DNA of 38,892 nucleotides from Thermoproteota archaeon. Lineage in GTDB: Archaea; Korarchaeota; Korarchaeia; Korarchaeales; Korarchaeaceae. The notes under the pieces were generated by a model that did no database searches, was not told where the DNA came from, and saw only the letters and a program-made list of their open reading frames with translations. Below, piece after piece: positions 7,058 through 16,600 of this stretch. The translations under genes and the position numbers were made by a program. The stretch spans positions 1-38,892 of the forward strand of contig JALSOH010000008.1 of the NCBI GenBank assembly GCA_026986575.1, given 5' to 3'. The first letter of the stretch is position 1, and each line of letters starts with the position of its first letter.

Positions 7058-8548
7058 TCAATCGCGAATTGGAGAATATCTTCTCTTTAATTCCTTCACC
7101 TTACGTCTCACCTTAAATTTCCAGAGATTAATTTTCTGAATATTCTGCCGTATCTGCGTTTCGAAATCAAAGCACTCAAAGCGTATTCTACCTTCAGCTG
7201 TGTTCATGACAGGCAGACCTAGGGCAGCTAGGGCAGTTGGAAGGATATCTTCTATTCCTACCTTGAAATCTGGGCATGACACAACTCCCTTCCCCCACAA
7301 GCCAAACACACCTTTGATGTGGTGTATGCCTTTCAGCGCCTTCAAAGCAGGCCTAAGGTGATCAGGGCTCCATGGCATGAAGTGATCGCACGCAAGTCCG
7401 TCCTCTAAATGTACTATTAAGTCCGGTCCATCCTTTCCAGGATCCACCAAAACCTCCTTAACGTAGGATTCGGATTTCAGAGCATCTACCACCTCTACGA
7501 GATCGCTATCAGAGTATTTCAGGAGATATATTAGGCAGTACCCCGTCAACGGTCCAATTCCGATAGCGATGCTCTCATCCAAATTCACATCATCCCTTGA
7601 GAGCAGGAACTTCTTAACGAGCCTAGTTACTGTGCTCTCCCTCCAAGTCATCCCCCCAACAGACTTCGATCCCTCCCTGAGCCCTAGGAGTAACTTTGTG
7701 AACATCCGCTTAAATCGGGTTTTTAGAGACCGTTTTAATGATAGGAGCCCCCTCTTCTCTAGGAAGGAGTTTATTAGAAAACTCCCATCGAAGTTCATGA
7801 AGCCGTGATCGCTAGCCACCAGTAGCAGGGACTTCCTATCCTTCTTCAGGAGATCCATGGCTTCTCCAAGAATATTATCCGCCTTTTGGTAAGCTATCGT
7901 CATAAGATCCTCGTTATCCCACGCGAAATGAGAAATATGATCAATTTCAGAGAGCCACACGATGGACAGCTTGGGTCTATAGGTCTCTCTCAGCCTGAGG
8001 AAAAGTTTCCAGCGTTGATACATATCTTCCAACGGTTTCCTCAGGGACTCCTCGGATAACTCGTGGGGAACATTAACTTCGGGGCCCAACTCATATTTCC
8101 TCAACTCCTCTAACAGGGAATCAGGATATGCGAATCTACTAGCCTTGGAGAGAGGAAATCCAGCCACTATGAATCCCTTTCTCACCCTGAAGGGCGGGGA
8201 TATGAAGGGAACATTGAATACACCAATAGAAAACCCCAATTCGTTGGCAAGATCTATAACTGTAGGGATCCCTACTTTATTAGCGAATACAAGCTCTCCT
8301 TCCTTAAGCCCGAGCCTATCAAACCTTCTAAAATCGAAAATACCCGTCATCTCTGAGCTGGCTCCTGTGAGAAATGATGCGGCGCATGATACTGTTATAG
8401 GTGGAATATTCGATATGAGCTCTCCGAAGAAACCTCTCTCTGCAAGCTTCGAGAAGTTCTCAAGCCTCTCCATATGGTTTCGAATGAAGTAAGGGGACAA
8501 ACCGTCGAACACAAGAATAATGGCTTCCTCGTAAGGAATCTCTGACAT
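7058..8548 (-). CDS. AlkP-superfamily phosphoesterase, second copy
   Basis: A second, diverged AlkP-fold protein of 496 residues. It carries D15 in ILVFDGLSP, the nucleophile region IPPITVSCAASFLTG, the ligands D and H in SEIDHISHFAW, DH in VASDHGFMNF and a final His in GIHHIKGVFGLWG. The open frame extends 16 codons further upstream, but the TATA-like CTTTTTTAG (8571-8580) is centred 28 bases before the ATG at 8548. A leaderless start there also begins just before the first beta strand. The C terminus is rich in Lys and Arg (VRRKVKELKRRY). It is convergent with the sat operon. Type I phosphodiesterase/NPP-like activity is likely; the substrate is unknown. Its sequence differs enough from the sat-linked copy that the two probably have distinct roles. 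Confidence 0.85.
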   Translation of the reverse strand: MSEIPYEEAIILVFDGLSPYFIRNHMERLENFSKLAERGFFGELISNIPPITVSCAASFLTGASSEMTGIFDFRRFDRLGLKEGELVFANKVGIPTVIDLANELGFSIGVFNVPFISPPFRVRKGFIVAGFPLSKASRFAYPDSLLEELRKYELGPEVNVPHELSEESLRKPLEDMYQRWKLFLRLRETYRPKLSIVWLSEIDHISHFAWDNEDLMTIAYQKADNILGEAMDLLKKDRKSLLLVASDHGFMNFDGSFLINSFLEKRGLLSLKRSLKTRFKRMFTKLLLGLREGSKSVGGMTWRESTVTRLVKKFLLSRDDVNLDESIAIGIGPLTGYCLIYLLKYSDSDLVEVVDALKSESYVKEVLVDPGKDGPDLIVHLEDGLACDHFMPWSPDHLRPALKALKGIHHIKGVFGLWGKGVVSCPDFKVGIEDILPTALAALGLPVMNTAEGRIRFECFDFETQIRQNIQKINLWKFKVRRKVKELKRRYSPIRD

Positions 8549-8570
8549 CTTGGTGAAGGTTGGCGCAGCC

Positions 8571-8582
8571 CTAAAAAAGATT
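8571..8582 (-). promoter_or_regulatory. TATA-like box deciding the start of the second AlkP-fold gene
   Basis: Read on the minus strand the box is TCTTTTTTAGGG. Its centre lies 28 bases before the ATG at 8548, the spacing of a leaderless archaeal promoter, and inside the longer open frame, which argues against the upstream ATG at 8596. Confidence 0.45.
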
Positions 8583-8765
8583 AGCTGTTTTATCATCTCA
8601 TAGGAAACGCGTTATCGGGAAGTAACCTTTTACAGTGGACCGGAGTCGAAGGGTCTAGTAATAGATTGCGTGACCGCACTCTTCTCAACAATAACTATCT
8701 TGGAGGTCTTAGTAGATAAGGTGGAATAGAGCTAGGAATTAGTTAAGTAGGATAGAATCAGCTCA

Positions 8766-8972
8766 TTAAATGTAGCCGAGTCTCCTCAACCTCTCTTTGA
8801 TCTCCTCTTCCTCCTCGGGAGAGTATACCTCCCCGCTCTCTTCCGAGACGAATTCTCTCAGCAGGAAGGTAACTAGTTCTTCAACTGAGGAGAAGTCCTC
8901 ATTCTCATTTACCCACTTCTCAGCTCTCTCGTATAGAGCTCTGGGGATGCTAATCGTCACTCTATCCTCCAT
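8766..8972 (-). CDS. Ribbon-helix-helix (CopG/VapB-like) DNA-binding protein, orphan antitoxin candidate
   Basis: A 68-residue protein. It starts with a short strand (RVTISIPRALYERAEKWV) followed by two helices (SVEELVTFLLREFV), the ribbon-helix-helix pattern, and ends in an acidic stretch EEEEEIKERLRRLGYI. Such proteins repress their own promoters and often neutralise a toxin. No toxin frame accompanies it: 170 bases of non-coding sequence lie downstream and a divergent AlkP/sulfatase-fold gene upstream. A Shine-Dalgarno GGTGAGGA precedes the ATG, and a TATA-like TTTTTAAG at about 9012-9020 fits a leader of about 20 bases. It may be a remnant of a toxin-antitoxin pair or a stand-alone regulator of the neighbouring phosphoesterase gene. 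Confidence 0.75.
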   Translation of the reverse strand: MEDRVTISIPRALYERAEKWVNENEDFSSVEELVTFLLREFVSEESGEVYSPEEEEEIKERLRRLGYI

Positions 8973-9102
8973 TTGTCCTCACCTAGCAGCGTCCCTGACC
9001 CCCCATCACGAGAATACTTAAAAAGCCTGTGCTGTATCTGGGTCATGTATAATCTCACTCGCAGCGAGGGAGGTCGCCGCTTCATTGAATTCAGGTGATG
9101 GT

Positions 9103-10002
9103 ATGCGATTAGACGATTCTCCTACCGAAAATGATTTGCTTAGCATAGACTGGGATATAGCCATAATATTAGATGCAATGAGATATGACTTCTTTAAGGA
9201 GCTATACAACCATTTCTTCGAGGGGAAGCTGAAAGGAGTCGAATCTAAAGGATCCTGTACCCCAGAATGGTTCAGGAAGACCTTCACATCGTATTACAGC
9301 GATATAATATACATCTCAGCTAATCCTTACATAAATTCTTTACCAATTAGAGCATATAGCTATAAAGCTATTGAGCACTTCCCTGAGGTGATAGATGTCT
9401 GGCTCTATGGATGGGACAGCTTGCTGGGTACTGTAGTACCTCAGGAGGTAAACAGGATCGCTAAGAAGATCATAGATCTAGAGGCCAGTGCGAATAAGAG
9501 GATCATCGTACATTACCTCCAACCGCACGCCCCATACCTGACCCCCGAAGGATACGCGTTAGGCTTTCCTAATCCGTTGCCTGATAAGCAGATGTTCTTG
9601 ATGGGAATCGATGCCAGAGAGGGAAAAATTAAGCAAAAGTTGAAGAGATTGCTAGTTATAGCATCCGGCTTACTAGTAAGGACGGGCATACCTAACGGCT
9701 ACATCTGGAGGTTAGTTGAACTCTTGGGGATGTCCCCTATCTCTCCCTTGGATGCCACGAGGAGGAAGGTGGGAATTGAAGGGTTAAAACGGGCTTACCT
9801 TTACAACACATTGATTGTGTTGGAGGCGGTAGCTAAATTAGTTAAAGATCTAGATATGAGAGTGGTGATAACGGCCGATCACGGCGAGTTCCTAGGGGAG
9901 AATAACATGTTCAGCCACCCATGTAATCACGGCAACCCCATCCTAAAACATGTTCCACTTTTTCAATTGAAAAGGGTAAAGAAAGCTGATTTAGGGATTT
10001 AG
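9103..10002 (+). CDS. Short sulfatase/AlkP-superfamily protein, third copy
   Basis: A 299-residue archaeal-type AlkP/sulfatase-fold protein. The first metal-binding strand is IAIILDAMRYD (D24, D29), and the second metal motif VVITADHGEFLGE lies near the C terminus, followed by MFSHPCNHG. The presumed nucleophile region reads GSCTPEWF with C52 and T53. This resembles the first half of the formylglycine signature CxPxR but lacks the Arg, so threonine chemistry is more likely than formylglycine. ATG 9103 is preferred over TTG 9085 because AGGTGATG (9093-9100) is a good Shine-Dalgarno sequence immediately before it. No membrane segment is seen. It lies between an orphan regulator and a glycosyltransferase and could act on phosphate or sulfate esters of glycans. 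Confidence 0.8.
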   Translation: MRLDDSPTENDLLSIDWDIAIILDAMRYDFFKELYNHFFEGKLKGVESKGSCTPEWFRKTFTSYYSDIIYISANPYINSLPIRAYSYKAIEHFPEVIDVWLYGWDSLLGTVVPQEVNRIAKKIIDLEASANKRIIVHYLQPHAPYLTPEGYALGFPNPLPDKQMFLMGIDAREGKIKQKLKRLLVIASGLLVRTGIPNGYIWRLVELLGMSPISPLDATRRKVGIEGLKRAYLYNTLIVLEAVAKLVKDLDMRVVITADHGEFLGENNMFSHPCNHGNPILKHVPLFQLKRVKKADLGI

Positions 10003-10335
10003 CATGTTGGTCTATAGTACGAGGCTCAATGTGATGAAGGGCAGGATGCTTAGACGAGCTACAGGAGCTAGCTTTCAGGGGCAGCCCTAAGAACTTTCGT
10101 ATTTCTCGGCTCTGTATAAGTGATGTCTGTAATACAGTTAGCTCGTGGTTAATACTCTAGATTCCTACCTCTAGGGTATAAATGAGCCTTCAGCCCTAGG
10201 GAACCATGGAAAATCGAGAAACTGTACCCTCAATTCTCCTCTACAGGGAGGCATATCTCCAAGCGGAGCAATGGGTAACTTTATTCCTGATTCATCAGTA
10301 AAGAGTCACAATGGTCTTCAAATAGGGATGGTGAA
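10003..10335 (+). other. Intergenic region with a leaderless-looking promoter
   Basis: About 330 bases separate the AlkP/sulfatase-fold gene from the glycosyltransferase. A good TATA-like GGTATAAATG is centred at about 10180. It could drive the glycosyltransferase gene with a leader of about 130 bases, or a 31-codon open frame beginning at 10206, exactly 26 bases downstream of the box. Nothing else was recognised; a C-box-like GTGATGA at 10031 has no matching D box. Confidence 0.4.
10206..10301 (+). CDS. Possible 31-residue leaderless small protein
   Basis: An ATG-started frame of 31 codons (beginning MENRETVPSILLY) ends with TAA at 10299-10301, 34 bases before the glycosyltransferase start. 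Its support is positional: the ATG lies 26 bases after the centre of the box TATAAAT (10177-10183), the spacing used by leaderless genes in this window. There is no recognisable motif, and chance is a real alternative. It could equally be part of a non-coding leader. Confidence 0.22.
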   Translation: MENRETVPSILLYREAYLQAEQWVTLFLIHQ

Positions 10336-11487
10336 ATGAGGATCTACATTGTTATGGATAGTCCACCGTACCCCTACGCCATAGGAGGGGCTGAGATCTT
10401 TGCTCACATTCTCTCTAATGCCTTAGTACAGCTAGGACATGAGATCCACTTAGTGAGCGTTAAGTTCGGGGAGAAAACCCATGTGGATGCTAGGGATATA
10501 GAGATCCTCTATAATAGAACGATCATCAATGTAAGGGGCCCTTTCTTGGGGAGGACTCTCAATTACCTGACCTTGAAGAAGCGGCTGAAGGACCTACCTC
10601 CTGAAGGAGATGTGGTCTTCTCAATGATGGGTCATTCTTCTCTCTTAGGTTATCTAGTGAAGAAATACCTGAGAGCTAGGGCCTTAGCATTGGTATTTGC
10701 CGGTCTTGATACTGAAATACTAGCTAGGCGTGTTCACTCACTTAGGGAACTTCTCTATTACCTAGTAATGACGGTTGGATTGAAGCTAGGTCAGAGGGAG
10801 AATTGGTACATCGCTCTCACCGAAATAATGAGGAAGAAACTATCCAGATTCCTTGACAACAGCAGGATAAGAGTTATTCCTGTCGGGATAGAGGATAGAT
10901 TTTTTGAGATAAAAAGAGATGAGGTTAGTGGAAATGACATTTTGTTCGTAGGTAGACTAGAGGAGGTCAAGAATATCCGGATACTGATAAAGGCCTTCGA
11001 GCGACTTGTGAGAGAGTTGCCCGAGGCAAGGCTTATCATAGTGGGGGAAGGTTCCCAGAAGAGAAAGCTGAAAAGATACATTGATAATAAACCTGCCTTA
11101 AAGAACTCTATTCTTCTCGTTGGGGCGGTTCCTCATGAGCAGATCCACGAGTATTACAAAAAGGCGTCAGTTATTGTCATGCCATCCAAGTATGAGGGTC
11201 TATCTCTGGCCGCTCTTCAGGGAATGGCCTCCGGAATGCCTTTGGTAGCAGCTAAGGTGGGCGGCCTTCAAGAAATAGTAAAGCACGGATATAACGGTCT
11301 CTTATTCAATCCTGGATCAGTAGACGAGTTGTTTAAAGCGCTAACGTACTTGCTGAGAAATAAAGAGGCTCTGCTTAAAATGGGGATTAATGCTAGGAAA
11401 TACGCTTACATGTTTAAGATAAAGAATATCGCCAAGCTATACGAGCAGTTCGCTAGGGAGCTAATGACCTTCATTGAAGGTAGATGA
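10336..11487 (+). CDS. GT4-family glycosyltransferase
   Basis: A 383-residue GT-B glycosyltransferase. It starts MRIYIVMDSPPYPYAIGGAE with the family's glycine-rich acceptor loop. The C-terminal nucleotide-sugar domain contains DILFVGRLEEVKNIRILIKA, ARLIIVGEGSQKRKL and MPSKYEGLSLAALQGMASGM. The donor-site E-x7-E motif is altered to E287-x7-Q295, since the second acid is Gln, so catalysis or donor preference may differ from typical members. A GGTGA Shine-Dalgarno precedes the ATG. The gene overlaps the convergent membrane-protein gene by 17 bases at its 3' end. With the neighbouring polytopic proteins it suggests assembly of a surface polysaccharide or N-glycan. Donor and acceptor cannot be read from the sequence. 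Confidence 0.9.
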   Translation: MRIYIVMDSPPYPYAIGGAEIFAHILSNALVQLGHEIHLVSVKFGEKTHVDARDIEILYNRTIINVRGPFLGRTLNYLTLKKRLKDLPPEGDVVFSMMGHSSLLGYLVKKYLRARALALVFAGLDTEILARRVHSLRELLYYLVMTVGLKLGQRENWYIALTEIMRKKLSRFLDNSRIRVIPVGIEDRFFEIKRDEVSGNDILFVGRLEEVKNIRILIKAFERLVRELPEARLIIVGEGSQKRKLKRYIDNKPALKNSILLVGAVPHEQIHEYYKKASVIVMPSKYEGLSLAALQGMASGMPLVAAKVGGLQEIVKHGYNGLLFNPGSVDELFKALTYLLRNKEALLKMGINARKYAYMFKIKNIAKLYEQFARELMTFIEGR

Positions 11488-13330
11488 CTAGCGATGGGAG
11501 CGTCCTTATCAAAGTAGGAGCTACACAGCAAATAATTAGTAGGATCACCGCTATTTTGAAATAAAATCTCCTTCTTATCAGGAGATTACTTAGTTTCCTG
11601 AGGAAGTAACTGAAGCCTAGGATTCCCAATGGTAACTTTACTGCCCACAGGAGTTTCCATTCATAGAATTCGTAATGGAAATAACTCTTGCTTATTGTTA
11701 TGGTTTTGGCAGTAATGAAGGACATGAGCGCAAGGAAAATTAGATAATAGCTTCCCCTTGAACCCTTCTCCGTTAACTGTATAAGCGTAAGTAATCCATC
11801 TAAACCGAGGACGTAGGGATAAAGTAAAATCCTTATAGAACCATCTTCGAGTACTAATTGTGTGTGACTTCTTATGGAGATCAGTGATAGCACCACTAGT
11901 ATTATATACACAAGAACCGCGCTGTCCTTTAGTATATTGACAAAATCCTGAGATATAATGAGCTTATCACACAATAACCCGGTTATATTGCTTACCTTTG
12001 AAAACATTTTACTAAAAATTTTATGAAAAGAGGGTGCTATAGCGAGGAGGAATGCCAAAGTAGATAGGAATAGAGAGTACATGGTAAAATGGAAGCGGGC
12101 CCCGCGGTAGGGATTTAAAAGTACCATACACATCACATTGAGAAACGCTGTACCTATTAGACATAAAACAATGTATCGAATTCCCTTAAGGAATGATGTG
12201 GAAAATCCAAGGAAAATTATCTGGAGACATAAAGCAGTTATAATAATAGATTCGAATATATGGGTTAGGTAAAGTGCCGAAATTGTCAGGCCGAGAATGA
12301 ATAGGTATTTCGCATCCATCTTAACCGGTTCTTTTTGTGTTATTTCTCCACTATTAATTCTCAGCACCATCCAAATGGTGAATGCGTAGAGTATCAACCC
12401 GAAAACTCTAAGGTCAGAAAAAATGGCTTCGTATCTTAAGAAAGCGAAATGCGTATTTACTAGAGTGTCATAATATATGGATTCTTTTATTGCATTCAAT
12501 ACGTTAATTATATTATCGGCAGTTATTTGAGTGATCTCGAGACCGTAGAGCAATCTTTCAGCTATGTCTATAGTGAAGTCGATCCCCGCGAAGCCCCAAG
12601 AAAAGACAGAGAAGTTTACGATAAAGGTTACGATAATGTCCAAATCATTTTTATTTAAACTTCTTACCGCCTCTTTAATCAAGATATAGAGGGTTGCTGG
12701 CCATAGAATTGATGTCCAAAGTACTATGAGTGTTTTCAAGATAGCATCACTCGAAGGCTCCGAAATGGAGATTAGCGCTCCCAAGAAAACTTCATAAAGG
12801 GGAGGATATGCATGATAAGGCAATTGAAGCTTCCAGAGAGAGATTCCGGCTTCATAATGTCTGTTTAAGTCGAGGTTACCATACTTTATGATATTTGGAT
12901 AAATTAGGAGAACAGAAAATGAGTTAAATAATATAAGTCCGATAAGTGTCAGAAGTTCATATTTACTGATTTTAATGTCACTACTTTTTTTGGAAATAAG
13001 AGGTTCGTTACTAGAAGATAGAAGTGATCCCATATAAACAATAAATTCGAGAGCGACCGTTAATAATAAAATTAATTTTTTAATAGACAGATCAAGAGGT
13101 AATGAAATCACGAGCAATGACAGGAAAGCCGTTACTACATAACTAAGTATAAAGGATGCAACAAGGAGTTCAACAATTGATGAGGAAGGCCACCTAATCA
13201 TACGTAATAGAATTAAACCGGGAAAGAAGAGGAGGGTTGGGAGGGACAAGATTACTTTAAGTATCCCCCATGCGTTAATGCCAGTTATGTTCATTGCTAA
13301 GAGTGTTAAGATAAGTGATATTCCCACCAA
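11471..13330 (-). CDS. Polytopic membrane protein, GT-C-glycosyltransferase-like
   Basis: A 619-residue protein with roughly 14-16 hydrophobic segments. The first pair surrounds ILSLPTLLFFPGLILLRMI, a pattern seen at the start of archaeal DUF1616-like proteins. The main outside loop before mid-protein holds NLDLNRHYEAGISLW and PYHAYPPLYEVFLGA. This Asp/His plus Y-PPLY pattern resembles the first luminal loop of GT-C enzymes, which use lipid-linked sugar donors. This is a pattern match rather than a family assignment. The start is TTG 13330 or GTG 13327, about 30 bases after a TTAAAGTAT box. Base composition is strikingly AT-rich compared with the 17-38 kb region. It is convergent and overlapping with the glycosyltransferase. 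Function is not established. Confidence 0.75.
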   Translation of the reverse strand: MVGISLILTLLAMNITGINAWGILKVILSLPTLLFFPGLILLRMIRWPSSSIVELLVASFILSYVVTAFLSLLVISLPLDLSIKKLILLLTVALEFIVYMGSLLSSSNEPLISKKSSDIKISKYELLTLIGLILFNSFSVLLIYPNIIKYGNLDLNRHYEAGISLWKLQLPYHAYPPLYEVFLGALISISEPSSDAILKTLIVLWTSILWPATLYILIKEAVRSLNKNDLDIIVTFIVNFSVFSWGFAGIDFTIDIAERLLYGLEITQITADNIINVLNAIKESIYYDTLVNTHFAFLRYEAIFSDLRVFGLILYAFTIWMVLRINSGEITQKEPVKMDAKYLFILGLTISALYLTHIFESIIITALCLQIIFLGFSTSFLKGIRYIVLCLIGTAFLNVMCMVLLNPYRGARFHFTMYSLFLSTLAFLLAIAPSFHKIFSKMFSKVSNITGLLCDKLIISQDFVNILKDSAVLVYIILVVLSLISIRSHTQLVLEDGSIRILLYPYVLGLDGLLTLIQLTEKGSRGSYYLIFLALMSFITAKTITISKSYFHYEFYEWKLLWAVKLPLGILGFSYFLRKLSNLLIRRRFYFKIAVILLIICCVAPTLIRTLPSLVIYLQ

Positions 13331-13622
13331 TGAAGTGAGAATATCTTTCTCTCTTCATACTTTAACCCTCAGGCAGATTAGGATGGAGACAATATTTATC
13401 AAACTATTATTGTTACTACTTAACCTAGTCTAGTTAGGCTAGATTAATTATTAAAATCAATGTATTTATCCTAACTCCCATACGCGAGATGGTGACAAAT
13501 ACTACCCACCCTTACTAACGACATCTTAGTTTACAGTATCCAGACCATTCAGGATCAAACGACTATATTTGCGAATCCCACTGGATTAATATCCTAGAGT
13601 AGTCTTCTGCGCGGAGGGCCCT
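13331..13622. promoter_or_regulatory. Divergent AT-rich intergenic region with promoters and a small inverted repeat
   Basis: Between the two divergent membrane-protein genes. On the left-facing side a TATA-like TTAAAGTAT (about 13355-13363) fits the TTG/GTG starts at 13330/13327. On the right-facing side GGATTAATATCC (13583-13594) fits the ATG at 13623, with the Shine-Dalgarno GGAGGG at 13613-13618. In the middle lies a perfect 5-bp inverted repeat, TCTAG-TTAGG-CTAGA (13430-13444), embedded in CTAG-rich sequence, which might be a shared operator. Confidence 0.4.
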
Positions 13623-16600
13623 ATGCGTCAAATCGTGAACCATCGATCTGCTGACCCGATAAGAAAGCTAAATCATATTAAGGTTTGGACAGGCTTCTCA
13701 GTTCGATGTAGAATGAAATTAAAAGCACAAAACATTTGGTTCCCACTTACTGTGTTCGTGTTTTCCATTCCTACGGCGTTTCTCACAAACTTAGGTCTCG
13801 TAAGCGGGGCACTAGTGTTGCTACCAGTACTGGCGGCATTCTCTATGACTTTACAACACGGAATGAAGTATGATACATCCCTAATATCTAGGATCATGAG
13901 CCTTATACCCCTCCCACTCCTCGCCATCTCGCTCTACTTTCCTGATCCTTTGATCAGGTCCCTAACTTCGATTATTTTCCTCATGCTCATGCCCTACGGC
14001 TTTGTCTCAATGCTAAATGAACCACTATCTGCTAGGGTCGCTCTGACGTTCGTGATCGGGATCTTTCTGTCAATTCTCATAATTTTAGTCGGGATATTGA
14101 CGACGACAGATTTGATACTGCCTGCTCTGGCTCTGCTAGCATCTCTATCGGCAATTACAGGAGTTTTAGCTGGAGGTAAAAAGAACTCTGTAGAAGTCCC
14201 CCTTAACTACCTCCTCGAGGTGTTATTCCTCTCGATATTCTTCCTTGTTGAATTATCGGTTGCCTATCCCGGAATCCTGAGGATGATAAGTAATGACCTT
14301 CTATATCATCAATCCTATGCCAGAAAACTAATTTTGAGCCCCTCTAAGTACAACATGTGGAGCTACCTCGGATATCACTCAATTTTGGCCTCCACATTTA
14401 AGATATCATCACCTGATGTGCTCTCCCTAATGATATCAGCATCTATCTTGAATTTTTTCGCATTTTTAATGGTAGCCGCTTCCTTCACCAAACTATCTTA
14501 CAAAGAGGAAGCTCTGTTCCTGTGGAGTCTGCTGACCGGTTTCGGCTGGCTAGCAGTAGTCAAATACGGCAGTGACGTCAAAGGTCTGGAAGCGGCGAAC
14601 AACGCCTCCTACAAATCGTTAGTGTGGAGCCAGCCCATATTCTTCTGGGCTCTTCCTCTCACCCTCGCCATAGGGGTACTCTCCCTTCTGATCTACGTGG
14701 ACTCTTTCACTGAAAGTAAGTGGAAACCCCTGCTGGTCTTCGTGCTGACCTGTACCTCATTCCTCCTACATGTGGCAGAAGCCATTCTGTTCGTGGCATA
14801 CCTTTTCGTGATGGCCCTCCTGTTTGGAAAGAGGAGGGAAAGCGCCTTCGGAGCCACGGCCGCGGGTGCTCTACTCACCATTCTGTACTTAATACCTGGC
14901 ATCTACTCAGGAAATGCACCGAGCTCCTCCAAGTACTTGCTAGTCGCTTCTGTGGCTGCACTGATAGTTAGCGAACTTAGGGACAGGCTACTCTCAGGAC
15001 TCGGAAGGATAATTGAGTTATTGAGTAGGCGAAGGCGGGAGATCTCCGCATTCTTACTCTCCATCCTCACTACGGGACTCATAATTTGGCTGGTTCATAT
15101 GGATGAGGTGGATGTGAATTCCCTTTACTATTTAGGGCAGGTCCCATGGTTCTTTTATCCGATGATGCTGGGCGTCTCGGCCTTCCTGGCAGTCGTTCAG
15201 CTGAGGTCGAGATTCCGCCTAGAATACGCTGTATTCGTTCTCGTTAGTCTCCTCCTAGGAAGGCTCATCACCTATTACAAGCTGATGGGTTTCACCCTTG
15301 CCTACTGGGAGTATAGATTTCCTCTGTACGCATCACTGGGAATTGCTGTTCTAGCGGCTCCACTCATAGGCAACCTCAGAAGGAGGACTGGGAGGAAATG
15401 GATAGCTGCCCTTCTGCTAGGGCTGATCTTCTTCTCGGGATATGCGACGACTACTGCCAGCGTACAGATATGGTATAATGTAAACGAGTACGGTGAGGAT
15501 CTCATCCTACCTTCGGACTTTAAGTTCGCAATTAGGTCTAGGTTCTTCGAGACCCACCACATGCCAGCCCTCGTGCTCACCTCTTACTCGTCAGCCATGA
15601 TACCACTGATGAATCCTCCATCGACCGTAAAGCAGATGGTACCGTGGCTATCTTCCGGTCCGGAGATCCCACTCTATTTGCTCAACAGTGTCACTTCTAA
15701 GGAGAAGGTGGCTGCTCTCTTCACGATCTCTGATCTGGGGTTCTTGGAGAAGAGTAATGCGTCCTTCAGCTACCTTAGAAGGTTCATGGGACCTCTCCTC
15801 TCATATCCCTCCCTGACCCCTATAAACCTAAAGCCTCCCGTCTCCCCCGAGTCGAATCTCGCTATAATCCTTCCAGCCGATATTTATCTGAGGAGGAGGG
15901 CCCTTGTTGCATACGAGCTGATCAGGGGACAGCTTTCTCCTCACACGATCTACCTGAGCGATGATCCGGCAGCTCCCGACGGTGTGTTCATAGGAGCTAA
16001 ATCCGATGAGGTCACGATAGACGAGGATCTGCCCGCTGACCCCTTCGATCTCAGATGGATATACATCTGGGGCAATTTCTCTCGGGGATTAAAGGTATCC
16101 GGAAAGAGGAACGTTGCTATATCCTCATATCAATTGGAGAACGGCACGTATGAGATCAGCGCATGTGGCATCATGACAGGATACGTGGGAGCGATCTATT
16201 CCTTTAGGAACTTCGCCAATTACAGAATACTCCAAATCTTCTTGGAGAATGGGATAGCAGTCGAAAGGTTGGTTGAGGGAGGCGAGGTAAAGTCCGGAAA
16301 GCCCATCCCAGTGCCTATCAGGGTGTCTGACAACTGCTTGAATTTGACGCTCACATCCAACGGAACAATCTCTGCAATCGTGAATGGGAAGATCATCAAG
16401 CTCTCAGGTGGTGAACTTGGAGTCGTTGGGCTGGAGACCTCGGATTTCAGTGGGATAATTCACGGCCATGTGAGAGGAGTTCATAGGATTCAGAAGATGA
16501 ACGCTTCAATCGTCCTAGACGTCGTCGAAGGAGAGCTGGCTGAGTGGGTGGATCGAGCACTTAGAAACATTTCAAAGACGAGAACGGAGTTCGATCTCAA

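Noticed and set aside
10031-10110. C/D-box small RNA starting with GTGATGA
   Set aside because: A C box is present, but no CTGA D or D' box follows at a suitable distance.
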